Shown: positions 1-8,480, counted from the first letter of the stretch. The stretch is DNA of 64,000 nt from Sinosporangium siamense (GCF_016863435.1 NZ_BOOW01000053.1:22509-86508), one strand, 5' to 3'. Notes: generated by a model not told the origin, from the letters alone. Numbers and translations are program-made.

Positions 1-2109
1 CCCGAGGACTGGCCGGTGCGTGAGTTGATGGTCGGCGGGGAGAGTGTGCCGCTGGCGGTCGTGCGGGACTGGGCCCGGATCACCGGCGGGCGGATCCCCC
101 TCTACAACCACTACGGACCGACCGAGGCGACCGTCTGCGCCACCGTGCACCGGACGGTCGACGGCGCAGAAGCGGGAAACGCCACCCAGCTCCCGATCGG
201 CCTGCCGCTTCCACATGTGCGGGCATATGTGGTCGACCTGGACGGCGGACTCGCGCCGATCGGCGTGCCCGGTGAGCTTTACCTGGGGGGTGGCTGCGTC
301 GCACGCGGCTATCTGGGCGACGCCGTACAGACCGCCGCGTCCTTCGTCCCCGACCCCTTCAGCGGCGAGCCGGGCGCCCGCATGTATCGCACCGGGGACC
401 GCGCACGCTACCTGTCCGACGGCACGCTGGCGTTCCTCGGGCGTAGTGACCGGCAGGTCAAAATCAGAGGGCACCGCATCGAGCTCGGCGAGATCGAGGC
501 CGCCGTCATGCGGCATCCGGCGGTGCGCGAGGCCGTGGCCGTGGCCCACGGCGACCGGCTGGCGTGCTATCTCGTCGGGCCCGGCGGTGAGCCCGGTGAC
601 CTGCGCGTTTTCCTGCGGCGGCGGCTGCCGGAACACATGATCCCCGCAGTTTTCGCCCCCCTCGACCGGGTGCCGCTCACCGCCCACGGCAAGGTCGACG
701 AGCGTGCCCTCCCACCGGTCGGCACCACCCGTTCCTTCACCGCACCCGTGGGCGCGGTCGAAACGACACTCGCCGAGATCTGGGCCGAGACCCTCGGTGT
801 GGAAGGCGTCGGGCGCCACGACAACTTCTTCGCTCTGGGCGGCCACTCGCTCGTCGCGGCGCCCCTCCTCGCCCGCGTCGCCCGCACTTTCGGTGTGTCG
901 CTGCCGGTGCGCCACCTGTTCGAGACGCCCGACCTGGCGGGGCTCGCCGCCTCGATCAGCTCCGGGCGGCCCGCCGCCACGACGGTGGACCTGCACGCTG
1001 AAGCGGCCCTTCCTTCCACGTTCTCCCCGTCCGTCCATAGATCCTGGAAGATCACCGACGCGACCGTGCTGCTGACCGGGGCCACCGGTTTCCTCGGCGC
1101 CCACCTTCTCGCCGGTCTCCTGAACCGCGGCGCAAAAAAGGTCGTCTGCTTGATCCGCGCTCAGGATCCGGAAACCGGGAGGGAGCGGCTCCGTGCCGCC
1201 CTGGCCCGCTACGGGCTCCCGCACGACGACCTCGTCGGCAGAGTCACCGCTCTTCCCGGCGATCTGTCGGTCCCCGGGCTCGGCTTGTCTTCCGCCGACC
1301 TCGACGCCCTGCGTCCCGACGTCATCTGCCACAACGGCGGGACCGTCAACTTCCTCCACCCCTACGACCGGCTGCGTCCCGCCAACGTGGGCGGCACCCG
1401 CGAAATCCTCACGCTGGCCGCCCGCCGCCCGTCGATCCCCGTGCACCTCGTCTCCAGCCTCGGCGTCTTCCTCGGCACCGCCTACCAGGGCCGCCCGGTC
1501 GCCGAGAGCGACGCCCCCGACGATCCCCGGGGACTCGACGGGGGTTACGACCAGAGCAAATGGGTCGCCGACCGGCTTGTACGGCTGGCGCGTGAACACG
1601 GCCTGGCCGTGTCGGTTCACCGCCCCGCCCGCATCGCGGGCGACAGCCGTACAGGACGCGGCAACCCCGGTGACTACTTCACCCGCCTCCTCACCACCTT
1701 CCGCCAGATCGGCATGGTGCCCGACCTGCCCTTCCACGAGGACCTCTCGCCGGTCGACCACGTCGCCGCGGCCATCGCCCACCTCGTCTCCGACCCCGAG
1801 TCAACCGGGCGCGACTACCACTACTTCAACGACGCCATGGTGTCCTACGAGCAGATCGCCGCCGCCATGTCGGCGCGCGGTATGGACGTCGACCTGGTGC
1901 CCTGGCCGGCGTGGCGGGGCACCGTACTCAAACGCCTGGGGGAGGTAGCCATCGCGCCGTTCGCGGCGAACCTGCCAGAAGAGACGCCGCAGTGGCCCCG
2001 GCCGCACTTCGACTGCCGGCGAACCGCCGGCACCCTCGCGGCGGCCGGCATCGCCCCGCCGCCGTCCGCACACATCCTCCTCGACCGCTACCTGGAGCAG
2101 CTGACATGA
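1..2109 (+). CDS. NRPS terminal module: adenylation (partial), carrier and thioester-reductase domains
   Basis: The reading frame is open at base 1, so this is the 3' part of a larger synthetase gene. Visible residues 1-240 are the back half of an adenylation domain (core A5 NHYGPTEATV near 36, then YRTGDRARYL, and LTAHGKVDERALP as the A10 lysine motif). Residues about 255-320 are a carrier domain (DNFFALGGHSLVA, phosphopantetheine serine 283). Residues about 350-702 are a thioester-reductase (Rossmann motif TGATGFLG near 358; catalytic Tyr516 and Lys520 in YDQSKW). Reductive domains of this class release the peptide as an aldehyde or alcohol with NADPH, so this is very likely the last module. 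The stop overlaps the exporter start (ATGA). Most substrate-specificity residues lie outside the window. Confidence 0.95.
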   Translation, partial: PEDWPVRELMVGGESVPLAVVRDWARITGGRIPLYNHYGPTEATVCATVHRTVDGAEAGNATQLPIGLPLPHVRAYVVDLDGGLAPIGVPGELYLGGGCVARGYLGDAVQTAASFVPDPFSGEPGARMYRTGDRARYLSDGTLAFLGRSDRQVKIRGHRIELGEIEAAVMRHPAVREAVAVAHGDRLACYLVGPGGEPGDLRVFLRRRLPEHMIPAVFAPLDRVPLTAHGKVDERALPPVGTTRSFTAPVGAVETTLAEIWAETLGVEGVGRHDNFFALGGHSLVAAPLLARVARTFGVSLPVRHLFETPDLAGLAASISSGRPAATTVDLHAEAALPSTFSPSVHRSWKITDATVLLTGATGFLGAHLLAGLLNRGAKKVVCLIRAQDPETGRERLRAALARYGLPHDDLVGRVTALPGDLSVPGLGLSSADLDALRPDVICHNGGTVNFLHPYDRLRPANVGGTREILTLAARRPSIPVHLVSSLGVFLGTAYQGRPVAESDAPDDPRGLDGGYDQSKWVADRLVRLAREHGLAVSVHRPARIAGDSRTGRGNPGDYFTRLLTTFRQIGMVPDLPFHEDLSPVDHVAAAIAHLVSDPESTGRDYHYFNDAMVSYEQIAAAMSARGMDVDLVPWPAWRGTVLKRLGEVAIAPFAANLPEETPQWPRPHFDCRRTAGTLAAAGIAPPPSAHILLDRYLEQLT

Positions 2110-3704
2110 GGCCCTCACCTGACGTGCTCAAGTTCGGGGGCATCTGGCTCGCGGAACTCGTCTCCGGAGTCGGGTCCAGCATCACCGGCTTCGTGCTCGG
2201 TGTCTGGGTTTATCAGCTGACCGGCTCGGAGACCCAGCTCGCGCTGGCGATGTTCTGCGCCTTTCTGCCGGGCATGGTGGTGGCGCCGTTCGCGGGTGCG
2301 ATCGCCGACCGGTTCGACCGGCGCACCATCCTGATCGTCAGCGACACCGCCGCCGCCGTGGTCACCGCCGTGCTCGGCCTGCTGATCTACACCGGCGGGC
2401 TGGAGGTGTGGCACATCTACCTGGGCTCCGCCGTGGGGTCGGCTGCCGGGTCGTTCCAGCTCACGGCCTACCAGGCCATGACTCCGCTGCTCATCCCCAA
2501 ACGCCATCTGGCCAGGGCGAACGGGCTTATGCAGACGGCCTGGGGGGCGCAGATCGCCGCGCCGCTCGCCGCGGGGGCGCTCCTCGACGGCGTCGGCCTA
2601 GTCGGGGTGCTCGCCCTCGACCTTGCCTCCTTCGCCGTGGCCCTCATCGCGCTCCTGCTGATCAAGCTTCCGGCCGAGGTCACCCGTCCCGGCAGGAAGA
2701 GCGATCGGTCGTCGTTCGGCAGCGATCTGACCTTCGGGTTCCGCTATCTGCGCGGCCGTAACGGGCTGCTCATGCTGGTCGTCGTCTTCGCCGGGTTCAA
2801 CTTCCTGTTCGCCATGGCGGGTGGGCTTGTGCGGCCGCTCATCCTGTCCTTCACCAGTGCCACCGCTCTTGGCGTGCTGATGTTCTTCGGCGGGGGCGGT
2901 CTGTTCGTCGGCAGTCTGGTCATGGGGGCCTGGGGTGGTCCGCGGCGGAAGATGACCGGTGTCTACCTGTTTATGCTTTTCGGCGGCGCCGCCTTGATTT
3001 TGCACGCGCCCTGGCCCTCGGCTTTTGTGCTCGCGGTGGCGGCTCCCGCTTTTCTTTTCACGCTGCCCATTGTCAGTGGGTGTGTGATGACCATCCTGCA
3101 GACCAAGACCGCGCCGACGGCGCAGGGGCGTGTGCTCTCCGCGGCCAGGCTTGTGGGGCAGTCCGCCATGCCTTTGGCGTACTTGACGGGGGGGCCGCTT
3201 GCGGAACATGTGGTCAACCCGCTTTTGCAGCCGGGGGGAGTGCTGGCCGGGACCGTCGGTGCGGTCGTCGGGGTGGGGCCTGGGCGGGGCACGGCGCTCA
3301 TCTTTCTGGTGGACGGTGCGCTGCTGATCGGCCTTGGGGCGGTCGTGTATCTGCTGCCGCGGCTGCGCAATCTGGAAACCGACCTGCCCGATGCTCTTCC
3401 CGACAGCCTTGCTTCCGACAGCCTTGCTCCTGACGGCTCTGCTTCTGGCGGCTCTGCTCCGGACAGCCCTGCTCCGGACGTCCGCGAAGGCGAACGCCTT
3501 ACTGCCCTTCCGGAGCCGGCCGCCGATGCCCGCGTCGTGGTCGCCCCTCCCGAGTCGGCCGCCGACACCCGCGTGGCGGTCGCCCCTCCCGACTCCGCCG
3601 CCGGCACTCGCGTGTCGGCCGACCTTCCCGGCTCGGCCGCCGATATTTCCGACTCCGCCTCCGATGAGACGAGGAAACGCCATGCCGATCAACCTGCCAG
3701 CTGA
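2106..3704 (+). CDS. MFS exporter, MFS_3/macrolide-efflux type, with low-complexity C-terminal tail
   Basis: Integral membrane protein of 532 residues with about a dozen hydrophobic segments. An early motif-A-like loop reads ADRFDRRTI, and the start resembles MFS_3 (enterobactin/macrolide exporter) proteins. I chose the ATG that overlaps the NRPS stop. Residues about 425-532 are a hydrophilic tail built of 5-residue units (DSLAS, DSLAP, DGSAS, GGSAP) followed by three 13-residue units of the SAADTRVAVAPPD type, which is not normal for the family. Its place between the synthetase and the methyltransferase suggests export of, or self-protection against, the peptide product (inference). The gene ends 23 bases inside the next one. 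Confidence 0.88.
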   Translation: MRPSPDVLKFGGIWLAELVSGVGSSITGFVLGVWVYQLTGSETQLALAMFCAFLPGMVVAPFAGAIADRFDRRTILIVSDTAAAVVTAVLGLLIYTGGLEVWHIYLGSAVGSAAGSFQLTAYQAMTPLLIPKRHLARANGLMQTAWGAQIAAPLAAGALLDGVGLVGVLALDLASFAVALIALLLIKLPAEVTRPGRKSDRSSFGSDLTFGFRYLRGRNGLLMLVVVFAGFNFLFAMAGGLVRPLILSFTSATALGVLMFFGGGGLFVGSLVMGAWGGPRRKMTGVYLFMLFGGAALILHAPWPSAFVLAVAAPAFLFTLPIVSGCVMTILQTKTAPTAQGRVLSAARLVGQSAMPLAYLTGGPLAEHVVNPLLQPGGVLAGTVGAVVGVGPGRGTALIFLVDGALLIGLGAVVYLLPRLRNLETDLPDALPDSLASDSLAPDGSASGGSAPDSPAPDVREGERLTALPEPAADARVVVAPPESAADTRVAVAPPDSAAGTRVSADLPGSAADISDSASDETRKRHADQPAS

Positions 3705-4710
3705 CGAGGCCCGCCGCTACCTCACGACGGGGGAGGCCCCCGCCCCACATGTGGACTTGGTGGGCATGATGGCCTTCCGCATCGCCGTCGCGGGAGTGCG
3801 GCTCGGCGTCTTCGACGCGCTGGCCGACGGCCCTCGCACCGCGAAAGACCTCGCCACCGTGCTGTCCACCGATCCGCACGCGTTGGAGCTGCTGCTGGAC
3901 GCTCTATGCAGCGTCGGCTATCTCCGGCACGACGGAAGGACCTATGCCAACGGGGTGGCAGCCGAGCCGCTGCGGGCCGGCTATCGCGACATCATGCTCT
4001 TCTGGCACATCCTGGTCGGCCGGCTCTGGGAAGACCTTGAGGAGTCCATCCGCACCGGCCGCCCCACCGTTGACTTCTACACCTGGATGGCCGATCGCCC
4101 CGAGACTCTGGCCAAGTTTCAGGACCTCCAGCGTGTCGTGGTCGACTGGCTCGCCCGTGACATCGTCGAAGCCGTGCCCCTGCCCGCGGGGGCCACCAGG
4201 CTGCTCGACCTGGGCGGCGGCCACGGATCCTTCAGCGTCGCCTATTGCCAGAAATATGGGGATTTGTCGGCCACTGTGGTCGACCGCCCCGAGGTGCTCG
4301 TCATCGCGGGGGAGACCGCGACCGCCGCGGGCCTGTCCGACCGTGTCACGCTGCACGGAGCGGACCTGCGCGGTGAGGTGGAGTTCCGCGACCAGGACGC
4401 CGTCCTGCTCTTCCGCATGATCCACACCTTCCCCGCCGACCAGGCCCGGGCCTTGATCCGCGGCGCCGCCGACGCCCTGCGCCCCGGCGGGAAACTCATC
4501 GTGCTGGAACGCTATCCCGACCCCGACGCCGGCGTGGTCGAGAACGCGTTCTCCCACTGCTTCGCCCTCAACCTCCACCACACCCAAGGAGGCCGGCTCC
4601 ACTCACCCGCCGAACTGGCCGCCTGGATCGGCGAAGCCGGATGCACCCCGCCCCAACGCGTCGTCCTGAAGGACTCACCCAGCCACGTCCTCCTCGTCGC
4701 GAGCAAGTGA
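3682..4710 (+). CDS. SAM-dependent O-methyltransferase (Methyltransf_2 family)
   Basis: 342 residues. An N-terminal winged-helix/dimerisation region (residues about 20-100, with LGVFDALADGPRTAKDLA) precedes a Rossmann SAM-binding domain with motif I LLDLGGGHGSFS starting near residue 174, and a later segment LRPGGKLIVLERYP. This is the arrangement of bacterial small-molecule O-methyltransferases such as those acting on phenols in polyketide and NRPS pathways. The start ATG has GAGGAAA upstream; longer upstream extensions overlap the exporter tail and look non-coding. It most likely tailors the NRPS product or a precursor (inference from position). The acceptor substrate cannot be read from the sequence. 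Confidence 0.9.
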   Translation: MPINLPADEARRYLTTGEAPAPHVDLVGMMAFRIAVAGVRLGVFDALADGPRTAKDLATVLSTDPHALELLLDALCSVGYLRHDGRTYANGVAAEPLRAGYRDIMLFWHILVGRLWEDLEESIRTGRPTVDFYTWMADRPETLAKFQDLQRVVVDWLARDIVEAVPLPAGATRLLDLGGGHGSFSVAYCQKYGDLSATVVDRPEVLVIAGETATAAGLSDRVTLHGADLRGEVEFRDQDAVLLFRMIHTFPADQARALIRGAADALRPGGKLIVLERYPDPDAGVVENAFSHCFALNLHHTQGGRLHSPAELAAWIGEAGCTPPQRVVLKDSPSHVLLVASK

Positions 4711-4744
4711 TTCCTACCCGACCAAGTCTTTCAGGAGGAGAGAA

Positions 4745-4942
4745 ATGACGGACGACGACTCCCGCAGGCACGTCGTTGTGATCAACGACGAGGAGCAATA
4801 TTCCATTTGGCCCGAGGGCAGAGAGATCCCACCCGGCTGGCATCCGTGCGGCGACTACGCCAGCGAGAGGGAATGCCTGGACTTCATCGAACAGGCATGG
4901 ACCGACATGCGCCCCCGGAGCCTTCGAGAGGAAACACGTTGA
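4745..4942 (+). CDS. MbtH family protein
   Basis: 65-residue protein with the invariant MbtH signature spread along its length: NDEEQYSIWP, IPPGWHP, G-D-Y, CLDFIEQAWTDMRP and the terminal SLR. MbtH proteins bind NRPS adenylation domains and are needed for their folding or activity, so this is the partner of the synthetase at the window start. It has a near-perfect ribosome site (AGGAGGAG, 4 bases before ATG). Its TGA overlaps the TTG start of the next gene, implying translational coupling. Confidence 0.97.
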   Translation: MTDDDSRRHVVVINDEEQYSIWPEGREIPPGWHPCGDYASERECLDFIEQAWTDMRPRSLREETR

Positions 4943-5208
4943 CGACCACGACCACCTCCGGCCTCCGCATGAGACTGGCCGAACTCGCCTCGGCCGCCTC
5001 GGAGCAGGAGGTCGGCGTGGACGAGATCCTCGCCGCACCGGACTCCCTGTCCGCCCTCGGCGTCACCTCCCTGGCCCTGCTCCGTCTCCTCGACGCCGTC
5101 GAATCGGAGTTCCAGGTGTATGTGGACCTTGAGGAGAACCCCTCGTTGATGGACAACATCGACGACCTCGCCGCCTACATCACGGAGTCGAGCCCCGAGC
5201 CCGTGTAG
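4939..5208 (+). CDS. Stand-alone acyl/peptidyl carrier protein
   Basis: 89 residues from a TTG start that overlaps the MbtH stop, with GAGAGG upstream; an in-frame ATG at 4969 is an alternative start. The core LGVTSLALLRLLDAVE fits the helix-II signature of PP-binding domains, with Ser44 as the probable phosphopantetheine site, followed by an acidic four-helix-bundle sequence and IDDLAAYI near the end. A free carrier protein beside an NRPS usually holds one building block for separate loading or tailoring. Which acyl group it carries is not visible. It is the last gene of the cluster before a strong terminator. Confidence 0.88.
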   Translation: MTTTTTSGLRMRLAELASAASEQEVGVDEILAAPDSLSALGVTSLALLRLLDAVESEFQVYVDLEENPSLMDNIDDLAAYITESSPEPV

Positions 5209-5217
5209 GCCGGAGGA

Positions 5218-5254
5218 GTGAGGTCCTTGCCGGTGAGCGCGGCAAGGACCTCAC
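5218..5254 (+). terminator. Perfect 15-bp hairpin after the NRPS cluster
   Basis: A perfect 15-bp inverted repeat (GTGAGGTCCTTGCCG at 5218-5232 with its complement at 5240-5254), loop GTGAGCG, 9 bases after the carrier-protein stop. No T-run follows, which is usual for actinomycete terminators. It marks the end of the biosynthetic operon. Confidence 0.85.
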
Positions 5255-5391
5255 CGGGAGCCGTGCCGAACCGGGGAGCGCCGTGTATGACGGCGGCGGA
5301 CTCCGACCGTGCCGAGCGGGGGGCCACCCTGCACGACAGACGGCAGGCTCCGGCCGCCACAAACCGAACCGGCCGAAGCGCGTGTCTCTGC

Positions 5392-5447
5392 CCTGCTCCG
5401 CATGGGATCCGATTCCTCCCCCGCCTGAAAGGGGGTTTCCTCGGAGG
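5392..5447 (-). mobile_element. TnpB-type (IS200/IS605-like) right-end RNA relic, hairpin part
   Basis: Read on the minus strand this matches 8096-8152 closely: both carry CGAGGA, a C-rich/G-rich hairpin around TTCAGG, then GGGGGAGGAA, CGGA and GCGGAGCAGG. The pattern resembles the structured 3' ends (omega-RNA region) of actinomycete TnpB transposons as I remember them. No transposase frame adjoins it, so it is an orphan relic. Confidence 0.5.
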
Positions 5448-5471
5448 TTTCTGATGAAGGAGAACCGAGGA

Positions 5472-5660
5472 CTATCCGGGCTCGGCCCCCGGATAGGCCA
5501 GGACTGCCATGACGCGGCGGTTGTGGTCGTCGCTGGGCGGGAGGCCCAGCTTGGCGAAGATGTCGTTGGCTTTTGCCGATCGCCCTGTCTGTGACGTGGA
5601 GGCGGGTGGCGATCGCGGCCTTCCCCGCAGGCGGGTGAACGACGTGCCGGAGAAGGTCGG
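5472..5660 (-). pseudogene. LuxR-family response regulator, C-terminal remnant
   Basis: On the minus strand the DNA encodes AAIATRLHVTDRAIGK and then, after a frame change, ANDIFAKLGLPPSDDHNRR and VMAVLAYPGAEPG before TAG. Together these are the last HTH helices and tail of a NarL/LuxR-type regulator. The frames differ by a short indel near 5565. Nothing upstream encodes the receiver domain or the first HTH helices intact. It is therefore a dead fragment lying between two mobile-element relics. Confidence 0.65.
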
Positions 5661-5680
5661 GCTGACCGAGGCGACCGGCG

Positions 5681-5745
5681 GTGAAGCAGGAAGCCCAGCC
5701 GGTGACGGTTGTCCTCTCCCGGCTTTAGCCGGGAGAGGACGTCAA
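5681..5745 (+). mobile_element. TnpB-type right-end relic, 3' hairpin and GTCAA end
   Basis: Begins GTGAAGCAGGAA and ends in a perfect 14-bp hairpin (5711-5724 with 5727-5740) followed directly by GTCAA. The same order (GTGAAGCAGGAA, CCCAG, GGTGAC, hairpin, GTCAA) recurs at 8182-8245. This is the layout of the 3' end of IS200/IS605-type TnpB elements. No tnpA or tnpB is present nearby. Confidence 0.55.
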
Positions 5746-5851
5746 GGAGCTGACCGAGGAGAGCCTCGAGTTCGCCGCGCGGAGGCCCGGCTGATCGTCT
5801 GTGCCACGAGCCCCTTCCCAGTGCGGCGGGAAGGGGCTCGTCGGCGTCACC

Positions 5852-7045
5852 TCAGCTCATCGCCTGAGGCGAGGCGGGGAGCGGGTGCGTCAACTTGATG
5901 GTGATGAACTCGTTGTTGTCGGGCCTGCCAGGGGTGCGGCCCGACGAGAACGGGAAGTTGTTGTCGTTGGCGATGATCAAGGTGTGTCTGTCGAGGATGG
6001 CCACGCTCTCGATCGTCTCGAAGGGGAAGCGGAAGGTCTGCCCGAAGCCGCCGAGCTTGTCGGGGTTGGCGATGTTGAGCAGGTCGGCCACCAGGGTCTT
6101 GTCCATGAGGCCGTCGCGGTCGTGGTCCCGGCTGTCGACCAGGTAGACCTTCTTGACCTGGGCCGCCTCGCCCTGCTTGCCGTCGCGTTCGATGATCAGG
6201 AAGCGGTGCCGGTCGACGCTGATCGCGTCACCGATGGCGTGGGTGGCCGCGTCGAGCGGGTAGGTCCAGCGTTTGCCGGTATAGCCCTTCTTGCGGACGT
6301 CGAACTCATACATGCGCAGCGTCCCCGCCGGGTCGCCCGTGATCGTGCCCTCAAGCAGCGGGTAAAGCCGCTTGCCGTCCAAGGATCGGGCCATGCCCTC
6401 GAATCCCTTGCTGCGGCCCAGGTTGGGGGTGCCGCCGTTCAGGAAGGGGTTCTCCGGCGCCTGCACCCCGGGCAGCGGGACGGGCGCCTTGAGCAGTTTG
6501 CCGGACGAGGAGAAGTGCAGCAGGAACGGTCCGAACTCGTCACCGATCCAGTAGGTGCCGTCGGGGGCGCGCACGATCGATTCGACGTCGAGGTCGGCGC
6601 CGGTCAGCTTGCGGTCCTCCCGGGTGAGCGGGAACGTGATGTGCTTGTCGGGGTCGCTCAGGTTGAAGCCGCCGACCACCTCGACCCGCCCGCTGCCCAG
6701 GTCGGGCTTGACCCGCTGCACCCGCAGCAGGAAGTCCGCACTGTTGTCCTTCCTCCCGAAACCGTTGTCGGACAACATCTCGTAGACGCCGCCGTCCCGC
6801 CGGACGACGCCGCTGAACCCCTGTACGGGCTGACCGGCGAAGGGCGGAGTGAGACCGTTGATGGGGTTCGTGCCGAGCCCACCGCCGGAGGCCTCGCTGC
6901 CGGGCACAAAGGTCTCGGCCGGCAGCGACGCGAACCCCGTAAGGGTGGCCTGGCCGAACTCGGCGGGCCCGGGATCGGCAAGAGCGGGCGCGGCCAAGCC
7001 GACGACCAGCGCGCCGACACCGAGGGCAAACAGTGCACGTTTCAT
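5852..7045 (-). CDS. Secreted esterase-like (phytase-type) protein
   Basis: 397 residues. A Sec signal peptide (MKRALFALGVGALVVGLAAPALA, cleavage before DPGPAEF) is followed by a long beta-rich domain with FSGVVRRDGGVYEMLSDNGFG, VRAPDGTYWIGDEFGPFLLHF, KGFEGMARSLDGKRLYPLLEG and TLIIANDNNFPFSSG. This set is characteristic of the esterase-like-activity-of-phytase family (PF13449), predicted beta-propellers found in secreted phosphatase or phytase-related proteins. It is probably extracellular; the substrate is unknown. I took the ATG at the signal-peptide start; longer upstream extensions are unlikely. It stands alone, preceded by mobile relics at its 3' side. Confidence 0.85.
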   Translation of the reverse strand: MKRALFALGVGALVVGLAAPALADPGPAEFGQATLTGFASLPAETFVPGSEASGGGLGTNPINGLTPPFAGQPVQGFSGVVRRDGGVYEMLSDNGFGRKDNSADFLLRVQRVKPDLGSGRVEVVGGFNLSDPDKHITFPLTREDRKLTGADLDVESIVRAPDGTYWIGDEFGPFLLHFSSSGKLLKAPVPLPGVQAPENPFLNGGTPNLGRSKGFEGMARSLDGKRLYPLLEGTITGDPAGTLRMYEFDVRKKGYTGKRWTYPLDAATHAIGDAISVDRHRFLIIERDGKQGEAAQVKKVYLVDSRDHDRDGLMDKTLVADLLNIANPDKLGGFGQTFRFPFETIESVAILDRHTLIIANDNNFPFSSGRTPGRPDNNEFITIKLTHPLPASPQAMS

Positions 7046-7322
7046 GTTCGGCAAGCTTGGCTTTCCCTCATTAATCCCGTCATAACGCCAGACGTCCTCA
7101 CGATGGGGAAGGAACGAAGACTTGCTGCTGGAGCAGGTACGGCACAGCCTCCATAAGCGAGGCAAAGCAGAAGTCAGCCTGGCCAAGTCAGGAAGGGGAG
7201 ATGCGGCCTCGATCCGCACCTGGCTCCGCGACCCGGTCACGTGCTCCGAGACTGCTTCCGAGCAGCCTCGTGTCGGCATCACCGAGGCCGGAAGACGGGA
7301 CCGGTTCCACGTGCGAGGTGGA

Positions 7323-7811
7323 TCAAAGCCGCCGATACATGATGTGCAGTCCGACGTAGCCGTGAACCGGATGATGGAAACCCTCCGGGAGGGTGGTCAT
7401 CACTTCGAAGCCGAGTGACCTCCACAGCGCCACTGCCTGGGTGTTCGTCTCCACAACGGCGTTGAACTGCATCGCTCGAAAGTTGTCCTTGCGTGCCTGC
7501 TCCAGGACATGCTCGCCGAGCGCTCTGCCGACTCCCCGGCCGGAGTGGCTCGGAGCGACCATGAAGCTCGCCCCGGAGATATGTGCGGCACCGCCCCTGT
7601 GGTTGCGGACGCTGTTAGCTGTGCCCAGGATGGTTCCATCCGCCTCCACGGCGACGAAGGTGCGGCCCGGCGACTTCGGGAACCACATCTGCCTGGCCTG
7701 GGATTCGGTGGTGTCCCGATCCCACGTGAACGTCTCCCCGGCTCGCACGATGCCCTCCATGAACGCCCACATCCTGGGCCAGTCGTGCGGCGTCGCCTCT
7801 CTGATCAGCAT
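7323..7811 (-). CDS. GNAT family N-acetyltransferase
   Basis: 162 residues (an in-frame ATG at 7823 would add four). The acetyl-CoA pyrophosphate loop is visible as HSGRGVGRALGEHVLEQAR, preceded by the beta-strand ISGASFMVAP and followed by NTQAVALWRSLGFE, the usual GNAT order. The N-terminus MLIREATPHDWPRM is typical. The family transfers acetyl from acetyl-CoA to amines; this subgroup resembles phosphinothricin/amino-acid acetyltransferases only loosely. No operon partner: its neighbours are the esterase downstream and an intergenic relic region upstream. Confidence 0.85.
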   Translation of the reverse strand: MLIREATPHDWPRMWAFMEGIVRAGETFTWDRDTTESQARQMWFPKSPGRTFVAVEADGTILGTANSVRNHRGGAAHISGASFMVAPSHSGRGVGRALGEHVLEQARKDNFRAMQFNAVVETNTQAVALWRSLGFEVMTTLPEGFHHPVHGYVGLHIMYRRL

Positions 7812-7823
7812 GGCCGCCAGCAT

Positions 7824-8095
7824 GGGTCAACCAGATAGGGGCCGCAACTGAGTTTCGAACCGTGATGTGGCCCGGCCGAGCCTGAACCATCTGATGCCTC
7901 GTGAATCGACCACGTGATCCGCGGGACAGGCACTTGTATGTGCGCCGGGCCGTTCGCCATTACTTGATCACGCTGTCGGCAGCCCGGCGATATGCCTTCT
8001 CTTCCTGGACAACACGCCCATCCCAATCGACCGGGCGGCTGTGGGCAGACCCCCCACCACTTATGTACGGCATGCGCAGCCGTTCTCATCCAATA
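7824..8095. other. Intergenic region without a recognisable gene
   Basis: 272 bases between the GNAT start and the TnpB-type relic. No frame with convincing family similarity or ribosome site was seen on either strand, and no tRNA. Confidence 0.5.
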
Positions 8096-8245
8096 CCTTC
8101 GAGGAGATCCCTGCCTTCAGGAGGGGGAGGAACCGGACCCCTGCGGAGCAGGACAGGGTCCTCTCGGGCGGGTGACTGGCTGTGAAGCAGGAACTCCCAG
8201 GGGTGACTGTGGGAATCCCCTCGTTTACGAGGGGGAGGATGTCAA
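8096..8245 (+). mobile_element. Orphan TnpB-type omega-RNA/right-end element
   Basis: About 150 bases of nested secondary structure. There is a hairpin around CTGCCTTCAGG (8111-8130), a GGACCC/GGGTCC hairpin (about 8134-8160), then GTGAAGCAGGAA (8182) and a terminal hairpin CCCCTCG-TTTA-CGAGGGG (8217-8234), with GTCAA at 8241-8245. The two halves correspond to the separate relics at 5392-5447 and 5681-5745. It resembles the guide-RNA/right-end region of IS200/IS605 TnpB elements, but no tnpB frame lies upstream. After GTCAA the DNA continues into unique sequence, where a guide would lie. Confidence 0.55.
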
Positions 8246-8430
8246 CGGGCAAGCACGTGGTAGCCCAGCCCCGAGCTCGTAGCCCGTGGACGGGCACGAT
8301 GTACTCGCGTCAGACAGGACATGTGGTGTGGACGGTGGGCTCGTCGGCAAGCCTGAAGTCCACAGTCGGAAGGGCTCATCGGCAAGCCCGGCTTCCAGAG
8401 TCTCGACGGCTTGTCGGTGAGCTGGTTTGT

Positions 8431-8474
8431 GGGCTGGACCGCCGGGAGGGAAGTTCGCCGGCGGTCCAGGCCCT
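8431..8474 (-). terminator. Hairpin terminator downstream of cobN
   Basis: Inverted repeat TGGACCGCCGG (8435-8445) with CCGGCGGTCCA (8458-8468), an 11-bp perfect stem with a 12-base loop, only a few bases beyond the cobN stop at 8481. Confidence 0.75.
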
Positions 8475-8480
8475 AGGTGG

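Noticed and set aside
5465..5900. Plus-strand ORFs across the relic zone
   Set aside because: They span the LuxR remnant and the hairpin elements in the wrong frame and have no family content.
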